Assembly: GCA_013314795.1 (NCBI GenBank)
Contig: JABUEZ010000076.1
Location: 1 to 8,531 of the forward strand
Length of the DNA: 8,531 nucleotides
DNA from: Candidatus Profundicultor aquiphilus
GTDB taxonomy: Bacteria; Atribacterota; Atribacteria; Atribacterales; Caldatribacteriaceae
Direction of reading: 5' to 3'
A model generated the notes under the pieces. The model was not told where the DNA came from. It worked only from the letters and a program-made list of their open reading frames with translations, and made no database searches. The number at the start of each line of letters is the position of its first letter. Positions within the stretch are counted from its first letter, which is position 1. A program made the position numbers and the translations under genes. Shown here in pieces: positions 1 to 6,509 of this stretch.

Positions 1-1277
1 GAACCCATCGATTGTTGAGTAAAGATGTGGCCTTTCGAGATCTGGGGCTTTTAATCATCGATGAGGAGCAGCGCTTTGGCGTTTTCCATAAGGAACGCCT
101 GCGGACCATGAAAGCCAGCATTGGTGTTTTGACCCTCACGGCCACGCCGATCCCCAGAACTCTTTATCTCTCACTTTTGGGGATCAAGGACGTGAGTCTT
201 ATTGAAACACCTCCTGAAGGGCGAAAGCCGATTACCACTCTGGTATTGCCTCGATCTCGGAAGACCATTCGGGAGGCGATCGAACGGGAGCTGGAGCGGG
301 GTGGACAGGTTTTCTATGTTTGTCCCCGTATCCGGGATCTTTTTCGAGTGGAAAAGGAACTTCGAGAGGCGTTTCCTCACCTTCCCTTTGGCATTGCCCA
401 CGGTCGTTTGAAGGTGAAAGAACTGGAAGAGGTCATGAGGGCTTTTTATCAAGGAACGATACCGGTTCTCCTGTGTACTACCATTGTGGAAATTGGGCTG
501 GACGTTCCTCAGGCCAATACCCTCATTGTGGATCCGGCGACGCTCTTTGGATTGGCTCAGCTTTATCAATTGCGGGGACGTATTGGTCGTTTTGACCGGG
601 AAGCTTTTGCCTATTTTCTTTATCCTTCTCATCTTCGTTATGAAGCTCAAGAGCGATTGGAAGCACTGCTTGAATTCAGCACTACTGGTTCCGGTGCTAA
701 ACTGGCCATGCGAGATCTTGAAATCCGAGGCGCGGGAAATATCCTGGGTGCCGAGCAGCATGGTTTTATTCAGGACATCGGTTTTTCCCTCTACCTAAGG
801 CTCTTACAGGAAGAAATTGCCCGGTTAAAGGGAGAAAACAAGGAGGAATCGGGTGTCAACCCTCGCCTCTTTTTGAATGTGAACGCCTATATTCCTTCTG
901 CTTATGTCGCGAGTGAAGCGGAACGCCTGCATTATTACCGGAGAATTTGGGAATCATCGAGCCTATCGGATATCCTTTATCTGGAAGAAGACCTTCGGGA
1001 TCGGTTTGGGCGCTTTCCGGAGGAGGTTGAGAACCTCTTTCAGATTGCAAGGCTGCGCTATTATGCTAAAATAACTCAGATCGAAAGTATTGAAGAAAAA
1101 GACGATGGGATATATTTTGAAGGATCTCTGGAAACATTGGGTAAAATTTCTGCAGCCGCAAGGAATCGGATAGAAACGAGGTTACTCATTCAGAACGGTC
1201 GGGTGGTGTTGCGTTTTCCAAAGTCGTCACTCGGGGGACTTGTGCAGTTTTTGGAGAGGATGAGCCAAAGTGGATGA
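1..1277 (+). CDS. mfd: Transcription-repair coupling factor Mfd, C-terminal part (5' end outside window)
   Basis: Mfd is a superfamily 2 DNA translocase. It pushes stalled RNA polymerase off damaged DNA and recruits UvrA for nucleotide-excision repair. The frame is open from base 3, so the coding start lies upstream; a TTG at 12 is internal and is preceded by in-frame Thr-His-Arg, as expected for the Mfd 'GTHRLLSKDV' stretch. Seen in order: motif II DEEQ (bases 60-71), TATPIPRT (138-161), the second RecA-like lobe with TTIVEIGLD (about 477-503), QLRGRIGR of motif VI (567-590), then the translocation (TRG/RAGD) segment EIRGAGNILGAEQHG around 720-764. The last roughly 150 residues match the regulatory C-terminal D7 domain (LNVNAYIPSAYV). 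About 425 residues are visible of a protein usually near 1100-1200. It overlaps mazG by 8 bases. Identification is secure. Confidence 0.97.
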   Translation, partial: THRLLSKDVAFRDLGLLIIDEEQRFGVFHKERLRTMKASIGVLTLTATPIPRTLYLSLLGIKDVSLIETPPEGRKPITTLVLPRSRKTIREAIERELERGGQVFYVCPRIRDLFRVEKELREAFPHLPFGIAHGRLKVKELEEVMRAFYQGTIPVLLCTTIVEIGLDVPQANTLIVDPATLFGLAQLYQLRGRIGRFDREAFAYFLYPSHLRYEAQERLEALLEFSTTGSGAKLAMRDLEIRGAGNILGAEQHGFIQDIGFSLYLRLLQEEIARLKGENKEESGVNPRLFLNVNAYIPSAYVASEAERLHYYRRIWESSSLSDILYLEEDLRDRFGRFPEEVENLFQIARLRYYAKITQIESIEEKDDGIYFEGSLETLGKISAAARNRIETRLLIQNGRVVLRFPKSSLGGLVQFLERMSQSG

Positions 1278-2061
1278 CCAGAGAAGTAGCGGAGTACTTT
1301 TTGAGGAACTTCTTGATATTGTTGCTCGGTTAAGGAGTGAGAATGGTTGCCCCTGGGACAGGGAACAAACCAGAGAAAGTCTCAAGCCCTTGATGTTGGA
1401 AGAACTGTATGAGGCCTTTGATGCCATTGACAGGAACGATGAGGCTTCGTTACGGGAAGAACTGGGAGACATGTTGTTACACATTGTTTTCCACGCTCAG
1501 ATTGGGAGCGAGAAGGGGACTTTTACCATCAAAGAGGTTCTGGCGGGCATTATTTACAAGATGAGAAAACGTCATCCCCATGTTTTTGGAGAACTTCAGG
1601 TCAAGGATGTTGATGAAGTTCTGCTTAACTGGGAAAAAATTAAAGATGAGGAACGAAAAGGGGAAGAGGGAATGCTTTCTTCGCTTCCTCGATCTTTGCC
1701 TTCCCTTTTGCGGGCTTTTGCCATCCAGTCTCGAGTGGCCAGGGTCGGCTTTGACTGGAAAGACGCCCTGGGAGTCGAGTGTAAAGTGGAAGAAGAATGG
1801 AAAGAGTTTCGTGAGGCCTGGAACCATCGGAATCTTGCTCGGATGGAGGAAGAATGGGGAGATCTCGTTTTTGCTCTGGTGAATCTGGCTCGACATCTTG
1901 GGATTCAACCGGAAGAAGCATTACGGAAGTCCTGTGACCGCTTCGTGAGGCGGTTTGAATTTATTGAAAAGAGGATAAAAGGTGAAGGTAAGGCATTGGA
2001 GGACATGACTCTGGAGGAGATGGATGCCTTATGGGAGGAAGCCAAGAGAGAGCATTTGTAG
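1270..2061 (+). CDS. mazG: Nucleoside triphosphate pyrophosphohydrolase MazG
   Basis: MazG is a cytosolic, Mg-dependent enzyme that hydrolyses (d)NTPs, including aberrant nucleotides, to the monophosphate and pyrophosphate. At 263 residues it has the same length as E. coli MazG and carries both tandem MazG helical domains. Domain 1 shows GCPWDREQT (26-34), the metal-binding acids in EELYEAFDAI (44-53) and EELGDMLLHIVFHA (63-76), and KMRKRHPHVFGE (97-108). Domain 2 shows EEEWGDLVFALVNLARHLG (193-211) and a CDRFVRRFEFIE tail segment (222-233). The GTG start is chosen because GGAGAGG (1253-1259) lies 10 bases upstream. The start overlaps the end of mfd by 8 bases, which suggests translational coupling. 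The mfd-mazG-rqcP neighbourhood resembles B. subtilis mfd-yabM-yabN(mazG)-rqcP(yabO). Confidence 0.96.
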   Translation: MDDQRSSGVLFEELLDIVARLRSENGCPWDREQTRESLKPLMLEELYEAFDAIDRNDEASLREELGDMLLHIVFHAQIGSEKGTFTIKEVLAGIIYKMRKRHPHVFGELQVKDVDEVLLNWEKIKDEERKGEEGMLSSLPRSLPSLLRAFAIQSRVARVGFDWKDALGVECKVEEEWKEFREAWNHRNLARMEEEWGDLVFALVNLARHLGIQPEEALRKSCDRFVRRFEFIEKRIKGEGKALEDMTLEEMDALWEEAKREHL

Positions 2062-2450
2062 AGCGAATTACCTGGGATGAGTTCAGGGCGAGGGTCCAGG
2101 TGCTTTTGCCGTTATTACAGGGATGGAATCCGGACTGTCTTGTGGCTGTGAACGCGGAAGGAATTCTCCTGAGTGGTCTGGTTAACCGGGTTTTGCAGAA
2201 AGAGGTTCGAACTATGAATGTTCAGGAGGAACCCTGGCAGGTTTTGTGGGAAGTGGTGGGTAATTTGAAAGGTAGACGAGTAGCAATGGTTGCAGGACGT
2301 TTTCTTTTGGCTTCAACTCAGGAAAAGATTGAGTCGTTTTTGAAAGAACGGGGAGCGCTTTCGATACTGAAGATGGTTATCCTGGGAAGAAAGGGAGACT
2401 ATTCCTGTTTTCCAGAGAAAAGTGAAGAAACACTGTTGCCCTGGGAGTAA
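2031..2450 (+). CDS. Degenerate type I phosphoribosyltransferase-like protein
   Basis: This is a 139-residue protein of no assigned function. Its layout matches small xanthine/guanine-type phosphoribosyltransferases. ITWDEFRARVQVLLPLL (13-29) resembles the usual 'isWdEfhrl...La' start. NPDCLVAVNAEG (33-44) sits where 'kPDvIVaIaRGG' is expected. KGRRVAMVAGRFLLASTQ (79-96) followed by a helix ending KERGA sits where the PRPP loop 'vLlVDDv..TG.Tl' is expected. The two acidic residues and the glycine of the PRPP loop are not conserved (VAGRFLLAST), and RGG is replaced by AEG, so catalysis is doubtful. The ATG start has GGAGGAGA (2013-2020) 10 bases upstream and lies 31 bases inside mazG; no later ATG, GTG or TTG precedes ITWDEF. 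The fold assignment is inferred from motif layout, not from a search. Confidence 0.6.
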   Translation: MGGSQERAFVERITWDEFRARVQVLLPLLQGWNPDCLVAVNAEGILLSGLVNRVLQKEVRTMNVQEEPWQVLWEVVGNLKGRRVAMVAGRFLLASTQEKIESFLKERGALSILKMVILGRKGDYSCFPEKSEETLLPWE

Positions 2451-2451
2451 C

Positions 2452-2703
2452 ATGCGGCTCGATAAGTTTCTCCAGGTTTCAAGACTCATTAAACGCCGTT
2501 CTCTGGCGCAGACGGCATGCCATAATGGTCGGGTGTTGTTGAATGGAAAATCTGCTAAACCTGCTGCTTCAGTAAAGATTGGGGACCAGATTACTCTTCT
2601 TTCTCCAAACTGGGAAGTTGAAGTGCGAGTCACGGCTCTTTCGGAGAAGGAAGCGGTGGAACTTTTTGAGCTCATCCGGAAAGAGAGGCGACCTGAAGAG
2701 TGA
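2452..2703 (+). CDS. rqcP: RqcP/YabO-type S4 RNA-binding protein (ribosome quality control)
   Basis: An 83-residue protein made almost wholly of one S4 domain (MRLDKFLQVSRLIKRR at 1-16, GRVLLNGKSAKPAASVKIGD at 26-45). This is the Hsp15/YabO family. In B. subtilis, RqcP binds stalled 50S-peptidyl-tRNA complexes together with RqcH and supports C-terminal alanine tailing of nascent chains. Arg2 and Arg16, which I recall as important in B. subtilis RqcP, are present. I chose the ATG at 2452 because MRLDKFL is the family N-terminus; a GTG at 2422 would add ten unrelated residues inside the preceding gene. GGGAG (2443-2447) lies 4 bases upstream, which is a short spacing. It follows the previous stop by 1 base and overlaps the next gene by 4 (GTGA). 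E. coli-type Hsp15 is the alternative, but the length and the mazG neighbour favour RqcP. Confidence 0.9.
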   Translation: MRLDKFLQVSRLIKRRSLAQTACHNGRVLLNGKSAKPAASVKIGDQITLLSPNWEVEVRVTALSEKEAVELFELIRKERRPEE

Positions 2704-3842
2704 AAGTTGTGGTATGTCCGGACTCCTTTAAAGGGAGCTTATCAAGTATCGAGGCGTCATTAGCAGTACGTCGGGGTCTGGAAGGAGCAGGAATAGAAGA
2801 GGTGGTTGAAAAACCCCTTGCCGATGGAGGGGAGGGAACGATTGAGGTTTTTGCTCGGAATAAGGGTGGAGAGAGGATTTCTTACCGGGTTACGGGTCCC
2901 TGGGGAGAGGAGGTAGAAGCTTCGATACTGCTTTGGGAGAATACCGCAATTGTAGAAATGGCCCAGGCGGCCGGGTTAATGCTTGTGCCCCCTCATCAAC
3001 GCAATCCTCGTTTGACCACCACTTATGGTGTCGGGGAACTCCTTGGTAAAGCACTGACCTTGGGTGTGAAACGAATCATCCTTGCTGTGGGTGGGAGCGC
3101 TACGACAGATGGGGGCATGGGAGCGCTTCAAGCCCTGGGGGTCCGTTTTCTGGATGCTCAAGGAAGAGAACTTTTTGGTGTAGGGGATAACCTGCTTTCC
3201 ATTGCTTCGGTTGATTTCTCGGGGATGGTGATGAAGCCCCGGGATATAGAGTTTCTGATTGCCTGTGATGTGGAAAATCCTCTCTGCGGGGAAAACGGTG
3301 CTGCATGCGTCTATGCTCCTCAAAAGGGGGCTTTGCCGGAAGATGTGCTTTTTCTGGATATGGGCTTACGGCATTACGCTACGATTTTGCGACAATTTAC
3401 CGGGGTTTCCGTTGAAGACCTTCCCGGAGGTGGTGCAGGAGGTGGTATTGTTGCCGGGCTTTTTGCCTTCTGGGGGGGACGGATTGTTTCTGGAGCGGAG
3501 TTGCTTTTGCAGATTTTTGAAGTTGAACGGGAGGTGAAAGAAGCAACCTGGGTGGTGAGTGGGGAGGGGAAAATCGATCGCCAGACTACCTTTGGGAAGC
3601 TTCCCTGGAGAGTAAGAGAAATGTGTATGCGATATGGGAAACCATTAATCCTGGTTGGAGGGATTGTGGAGGAGGATGTCAGCTCTCTTTTTGGCGATCG
3701 CGTGGCACTCTTTTCTTTGGCGAGTCGCTGGGAGACAAAGGAGGTAGCTTTTGAACATGCTTTCTTTCGGTTACAAAACCTTTTCTTGAATTTGGGAAAG
3801 GTCATGAGAGAGGGAGGGAAAGCCAGTGGAGCGAAAAATTAA
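2700..3842 (+). CDS. glxK: Glycerate 2-kinase, GarK/GlxK family
   Basis: This enzyme phosphorylates D-glycerate with ATP; bacterial enzymes of this family give 2-phosphoglycerate. It is 380 residues long, as usual for the family, and complete. Conserved blocks seen in order: CPDSFKGSLSS (6-16), ADGGEGT (41-47), VTGPWGE (64-70), EMAQAAGL (86-93), TTYGVGEL (107-114), AVGGSATTDGGMGALQALG (129-147), CDVENPLCGENGA (189-201), LPGGGAGGG (241-249) and SGEGKIDRQTTFGKLP (287-302). The GTG start overlaps the rqcP stop in a GTGA, with GAGAGGCG just upstream serving as ribosome site. The product is the substrate of enolase, encoded two genes downstream, which suggests glycerate is fed into lower glycolysis. 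The exact substrate and symbol (garK versus glxK) cannot be separated by reading. Confidence 0.94.
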   Translation: MKVVVCPDSFKGSLSSIEASLAVRRGLEGAGIEEVVEKPLADGGEGTIEVFARNKGGERISYRVTGPWGEEVEASILLWENTAIVEMAQAAGLMLVPPHQRNPRLTTTYGVGELLGKALTLGVKRIILAVGGSATTDGGMGALQALGVRFLDAQGRELFGVGDNLLSIASVDFSGMVMKPRDIEFLIACDVENPLCGENGAACVYAPQKGALPEDVLFLDMGLRHYATILRQFTGVSVEDLPGGGAGGGIVAGLFAFWGGRIVSGAELLLQIFEVEREVKEATWVVSGEGKIDRQTTFGKLPWRVREMCMRYGKPLILVGGIVEEDVSSLFGDRVALFSLASRWETKEVAFEHAFFRLQNLFLNLGKVMREGGKASGAKN

Positions 3843-4206
3843 GCTCATTTTTCCACAACAGGGGATTACCATAGAAGCGGAGCTGAAGGAGAGCAAATTA
3901 GCTCAGAGTATTGCTGCGATTCTCCCGTTTGAGGGGAGGGTGAATACCTGGGGTAAAGAAATTTACTTTCCCATTCCCCTGCGAAGTGATATTATATTCC
4001 CACAGGGATTGGTTAAAAAGGGAGATGTAGGGTACTGGCCGGAGGGAGCATGTCTCTGTCTTTTTTTCGGTCCCACACCGGTGAGTTTGAGTGAAGAAGA
4101 AATTCGTCCGGCCAGCGATGTAGAAGTTGTTGGACGGCTTTTGGGAGATGTGAGTGTGCTGGAACAAGTTTCTTCTGGAAGCGTGGTAAAAATTGTAAAA
4201 GAATAG
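3826..4206 (+). CDS. Small cyclophilin-like fold protein (TM1367/PF04126-like)
   Basis: A 126-residue soluble protein with no signal peptide. It shows the signature of the bacterial cyclophilin-like family typified by Thermotoga TM1367: AELKESKLAQSIAAILPFEG (18-37), TWGKEIYFPIP (41-51), GDVGYWPEGACLCLFFGPTP (66-85) and a terminal SGSVVKIVK. The fold is related to peptidyl-prolyl isomerases, but family members lack established enzymatic activity, so I do not assign one. The GTG start overlaps glxK by 17 bases, and GGGAGGG (3812-3818) gives a good ribosome site 7 bases upstream. It lies between two lower-glycolysis genes and ends 15 bases before enolase, so it is co-transcribed with them. Whether its role is metabolic is unknown. 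Confidence 0.82.
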   Translation: MERKIKLIFPQQGITIEAELKESKLAQSIAAILPFEGRVNTWGKEIYFPIPLRSDIIFPQGLVKKGDVGYWPEGACLCLFFGPTPVSLSEEEIRPASDVEVVGRLLGDVSVLEQVSSGSVVKIVKE

Positions 4207-4221
4207 AAAGGAGCTGATACC

Positions 4222-5508
4222 ATGAGTACCATTTTCGATGTTCACGCTCGAGAAATCCTGGATTCAAGAGGAAATCCCACCATTGAGGTTGATGTAACTC
4301 TGGCTTCAGGAGCCTTTGGAAGGGCAGCAGTGCCTTCTGGGGCTTCAACCGGAACCTTTGAGGCGGTGGAGCTTCGTGACGGAGAGAAAAATCGTTATTT
4401 GGGTAAAGGCGTAAAAAAAGCGGTTTCTAACGTCAATGAAGTCATCGCCCCGGAAATCATTGGGCTAGATGCTCTGGACCAGGCTTCTATCGATAAAACG
4501 CTCATCGAACTCGACGGAACTCCCAACAAAGGGAAGCTTGGTGCCAATGCTATCCTGGGGGTTTCCTTAGCGGTGGCCAAAGCAGCGGCCGATTACACTG
4601 GTCTTCCTCTCTACCGGTATATTGGAGGGTCGAATGCTCGGGAAATGCCGGTGCCACTCATGAACATTTTGAACGGTGGGAAGCATGCCGATAGCTGTGT
4701 GGATATCCAGGAGTTTATGATTGTTCCCTGCGGAACCAGCTCTTTCTCGGAAGCACTCCGGATGGGAGCCGAGACTTTCCATGCGTTGGCTAAAGTTTTG
4801 AAACGAAAGGGGTATTCCATCGGGGTGGGGGATGAAGGGGGGTTTGCACCGAATCTTCGTTCTTCAGAGGAAGCCCTGGAGACGATTATCGAAGCCATTC
4901 AGCTGGCTGGATATGAGCCTGGAAGAGATATTTTCCTGGCACTTGATCCTGCTGCTTCGGAACTTTTCCGGGATGGTATTTACGTTTTTGAGCGGGAAGG
5001 GACCCGGAGAAATGTTGAAGAGATGGTGGAATTTTACCAGACGCTGGTGGAGAAGTACCCCATTGTTTCCATTGAAGATGGGCTGGCAGAAGAGGACTGG
5101 GAAGGCTGGAAGAAATTGACCTTTGCGCTGGGTGAAAAAATCCAGATCGTCGGTGATGACCTTTTTGTGACCAATAAAGAGAGACTTTTGCGAGGTATTG
5201 CCGAAAAATCCGCCAATTCTATTCTGATCAAGCTCAACCAGATTGGAACACTGACCGAGACTCTGGAAACCATCGAGACAGCCAAAAAAGCCGGATTTAC
5301 CTGTGTGGTTTCGCATCGTTCTGGAGAGACCGAAGATGCCACCATTGCCGATTTAGTAGTGGGGTGCAATGCCGGTCAGATTAAAACCGGTTCGCTCTGC
5401 CGTTCGGAAAGGATTGCCAAGTACAATCAACTTCTGCGCATCGAGGAAGACCTGGGAAGTGCAGCAATCTTTAGAGGAAAAGACGTTTTCAAATCGCTCC
5501 GTGCTTAG
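4222..5508 (+). CDS. eno: Enolase (phosphopyruvate hydratase)
   Basis: Enolase interconverts 2-phosphoglycerate and phosphoenolpyruvate in glycolysis and gluconeogenesis; in many bacteria it also joins the RNA degradosome. The protein is complete at 428 residues. The N-terminal domain has AREILDSRGNPTIEVDV (9-25) and the mobile loop VPSGASTGTFEAVELRD (37-53). The barrel has NGGKHADSCVDIQEFM (151-166), GDEGGFAPN with catalytic Glu205, metal ligands Asp242 (ALDPAASE), Glu285 (SIEDGLAEEDW) and Asp312 (VGDDLFVTN), general base Lys337 (LIKLNQIGT), SHRSGETED (364-372) and Lys388 in GQIKTGS. These match E. coli Glu209, Asp246, Glu290, Asp317, Lys342 and Lys393. The ATG start has AAAGGAG (4207-4213) 8 bases upstream, the cleanest ribosome site in the train, consistent with high expression. 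Confidence 0.98.
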   Translation: MSTIFDVHAREILDSRGNPTIEVDVTLASGAFGRAAVPSGASTGTFEAVELRDGEKNRYLGKGVKKAVSNVNEVIAPEIIGLDALDQASIDKTLIELDGTPNKGKLGANAILGVSLAVAKAAADYTGLPLYRYIGGSNAREMPVPLMNILNGGKHADSCVDIQEFMIVPCGTSSFSEALRMGAETFHALAKVLKRKGYSIGVGDEGGFAPNLRSSEEALETIIEAIQLAGYEPGRDIFLALDPAASELFRDGIYVFEREGTRRNVEEMVEFYQTLVEKYPIVSIEDGLAEEDWEGWKKLTFALGEKIQIVGDDLFVTNKERLLRGIAEKSANSILIKLNQIGTLTETLETIETAKKAGFTCVVSHRSGETEDATIADLVVGCNAGQIKTGSLCRSERIAKYNQLLRIEEDLGSAAIFRGKDVFKSLRA

Positions 5509-5515
5509 GGGTGAT

Positions 5516-5782
5516 TTGAAGAAATTAATATTCGTGGCGTTTCTGGCGCTTTTCTTTTTTGGCCTTGCATTGCGGACCAGCGAGAAAATTGTTTTGTATT
5601 TCCGGTTGGAACAAGAACTGCGGGAACTTTCTTCTCAGGAAGAGGCGTTACGTCAAGAAATCGGTGAGTTGCGGAAAGAACGACAATTTTTAGAAGAGGA
5701 CTGGTATATCGAAAAGCTGGCTCGAGAGAAACTGCGCCTGGTCAAACCAGGGGAGATCCTGGTTCGAGTCATCGAGGAGTAG
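5516..5782 (+). CDS. ftsB: FtsB/DivIC-family septum formation initiator
   Basis: An 88-residue bitopic divisome protein. In the family it forms a coiled-coil complex with FtsL and FtsQ/DivIB that activates septal peptidoglycan synthesis by FtsWI. Seen: a short positive N-terminus (KK), one hydrophobic segment (about 4-19), a heptad-like, Glu/Arg/Leu-rich coiled coil (about 25-62), then the family signature YIEKLAREKLRLVKPGEIL (64-82). I chose TTG at 5516 because AGGGGTGAT lies immediately before it, although the spacing is short. A GTG at 5501, overlapping the enolase stop, would add five residues but has no ribosome site. Neither start is certain. Eno next to ftsB is a gene order well known in proteobacteria, while the upstream mazG-rqcP order recalls Firmicutes, where divIC lies close to rqcP. 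Confidence 0.88.
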   Translation: MKKLIFVAFLALFFFGLALRTSEKIVLYFRLEQELRELSSQEEALRQEIGELRKERQFLEEDWYIEKLAREKLRLVKPGEILVRVIEE

Positions 5783-5805
5783 GAGAGGTTTCTTTCTCCT
5801 ACTCC
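5776..5805 (+). other. Perfect 11-bp inverted repeat across the ftsB stop codon
   Basis: GGAGTAGGAGA (5776-5786) and TCTCCTACTCC (5795-5805) are exact reverse complements separated by 8 bases, and the ftsB stop TAG (5780-5782) lies in the left arm. No T-run follows the stem, so it does not look like a standard intrinsic terminator. It ends 10 bases before the AGGAGG ribosome site (5816-5821) of the aldolase gene. It could be an mRNA processing or stabilising hairpin, a partial attenuator, or a translational control element separating the two genes. The repeat is seen directly; any function is inference. Confidence 0.55.
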
Positions 5806-5829
5806 CGTGAGAAAGAGGAGGACCACACT

Positions 5830-6486
5830 GTGGAAGAGGTCAGATTACGGGAAGAGTTGGTTCAGTATGGAAGAAGAATTGTACAGCGGGGTTTGGTGGT
5901 TGGACCAGGGGGAAACCTGAGCGCTCGTTTCGGGGAGTACATGCTTATTTCTCCCAGTGGTTTTGCCTTTGACGAAATGTGTCCCGAAGATTATGTCAAA
6001 ATTTCACTTCAAGATGGAAAAGTAATCTCAGGAGGGAAACCTTCTTCAGAGATTTTGATGCACTGGCTGATCTATCTTGAGCGTCAGGATGTGATGGCTG
6101 TGGTGCACACTCATCCCCCTTTTGTTCTGGGCGTTACTGGTGGTGGAGGCACCATTCAGCCTATGTTTCCTGATTTTGTGGCCTATCTTGCGAGGACCAC
6201 AATTCTTGACTACATCACACCCTGCACCATGGACCTTGCAGAGGCCGTTCGGAATGCTCTTCGAGACGCCGATGCGGTACTTCTTCGTAATCATGGCCTG
6301 GTTACAGTGGGTTTGACGCTGAAAGAAGCGTATTATCGCACAGAAATCATGGAAGAAGCCGCCCGGATTACGGCGGTCAGTAAAATTTTCGGCAATCCCC
6401 GCGTTCTGAGCGCCAGAGAGTGCGCCGACATCCTTAATCTTGATGCCGAAAAGTACCGCCAGGAACTGGTTAGAAAAGGTCTTTAG
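5830..6486 (+). CDS. Class II (zinc) aldolase, FucA/AraD/adducin-like family
   Basis: A 218-residue cytosolic enzyme of the family that cleaves or epimerises sugar phosphates (L-fuculose-1-P aldolase FucA, ribulose-5-P 4-epimerase AraD, methylthioribulose-P enzymes). Residues expected for the zinc site are all present: Glu74 in KPSSEILMH, His93 and His95 in VVHTHPPF, and His155 in LLRNHGLV, almost the same numbering as E. coli FucA (73, 92, 94, 155). The phosphate-binding region shows GPGGNLSAR (25-33), SPSGFAF (41-47) and SS (72-73). The place of FucA Tyr113, which I recall as catalytic, appears to be Phe/Pro (MFPDF, 112-116), so the substrate is probably not simply fuculose phosphate. The GTG start has AGGAGG (5816-5821) 8 bases upstream. 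It is the last gene of the plus-strand train; no sugar kinase or isomerase adjoins it to reveal a substrate. Confidence 0.88.
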   Translation: MEEVRLREELVQYGRRIVQRGLVVGPGGNLSARFGEYMLISPSGFAFDEMCPEDYVKISLQDGKVISGGKPSSEILMHWLIYLERQDVMAVVHTHPPFVLGVTGGGGTIQPMFPDFVAYLARTTILDYITPCTMDLAEAVRNALRDADAVLLRNHGLVTVGLTLKEAYYRTEIMEEAARITAVSKIFGNPRVLSARECADILNLDAEKYRQELVRKGL

Positions 6487-6509
6487 ACCTGTTGCAGTTT
6501 TTCTGACCA
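6467..6509. terminator. Candidate bidirectional terminator at convergent stop codons
   Basis: The convergent aldolase and zinc-ribbon-like genes overlap by 4 bases, and this structure covers both stops. An outer stem pairs TGGTTAGAAAA (6467-6477) with TTTTCTGACCA (6499-6509), with one G-T wobble. An inner hairpin AGGTC-TTTA-GACCT (6477-6490) holds both stop codons in its loop region. On the minus strand the inner hairpin is followed directly by TTTTC. On the plus strand a run of five T (6498-6502) comes 7 bases after the inner stem. The complementarity is seen; termination is inferred and would be of moderate strength. Confidence 0.4.

Noticed and set aside
171..761. Long minus-strand open frame opposite mfd (196 residues)
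   Set aside because: Shadow of the conserved helicase coding sequence; composition is unlike a real protein and there is no ribosome site.
2422..2451. GTG at 2422 as rqcP start
   Set aside because: It adds ten residues unlike the family, lies within the preceding gene and lacks a good ribosome site; MRLDK at 2452 is the family N-terminus.
5369..5515. ftsB frame extended 49 codons upstream inside enolase
   Set aside because: The extension is out-of-frame enolase sequence with no family similarity; FtsB proteins start just before the membrane segment.
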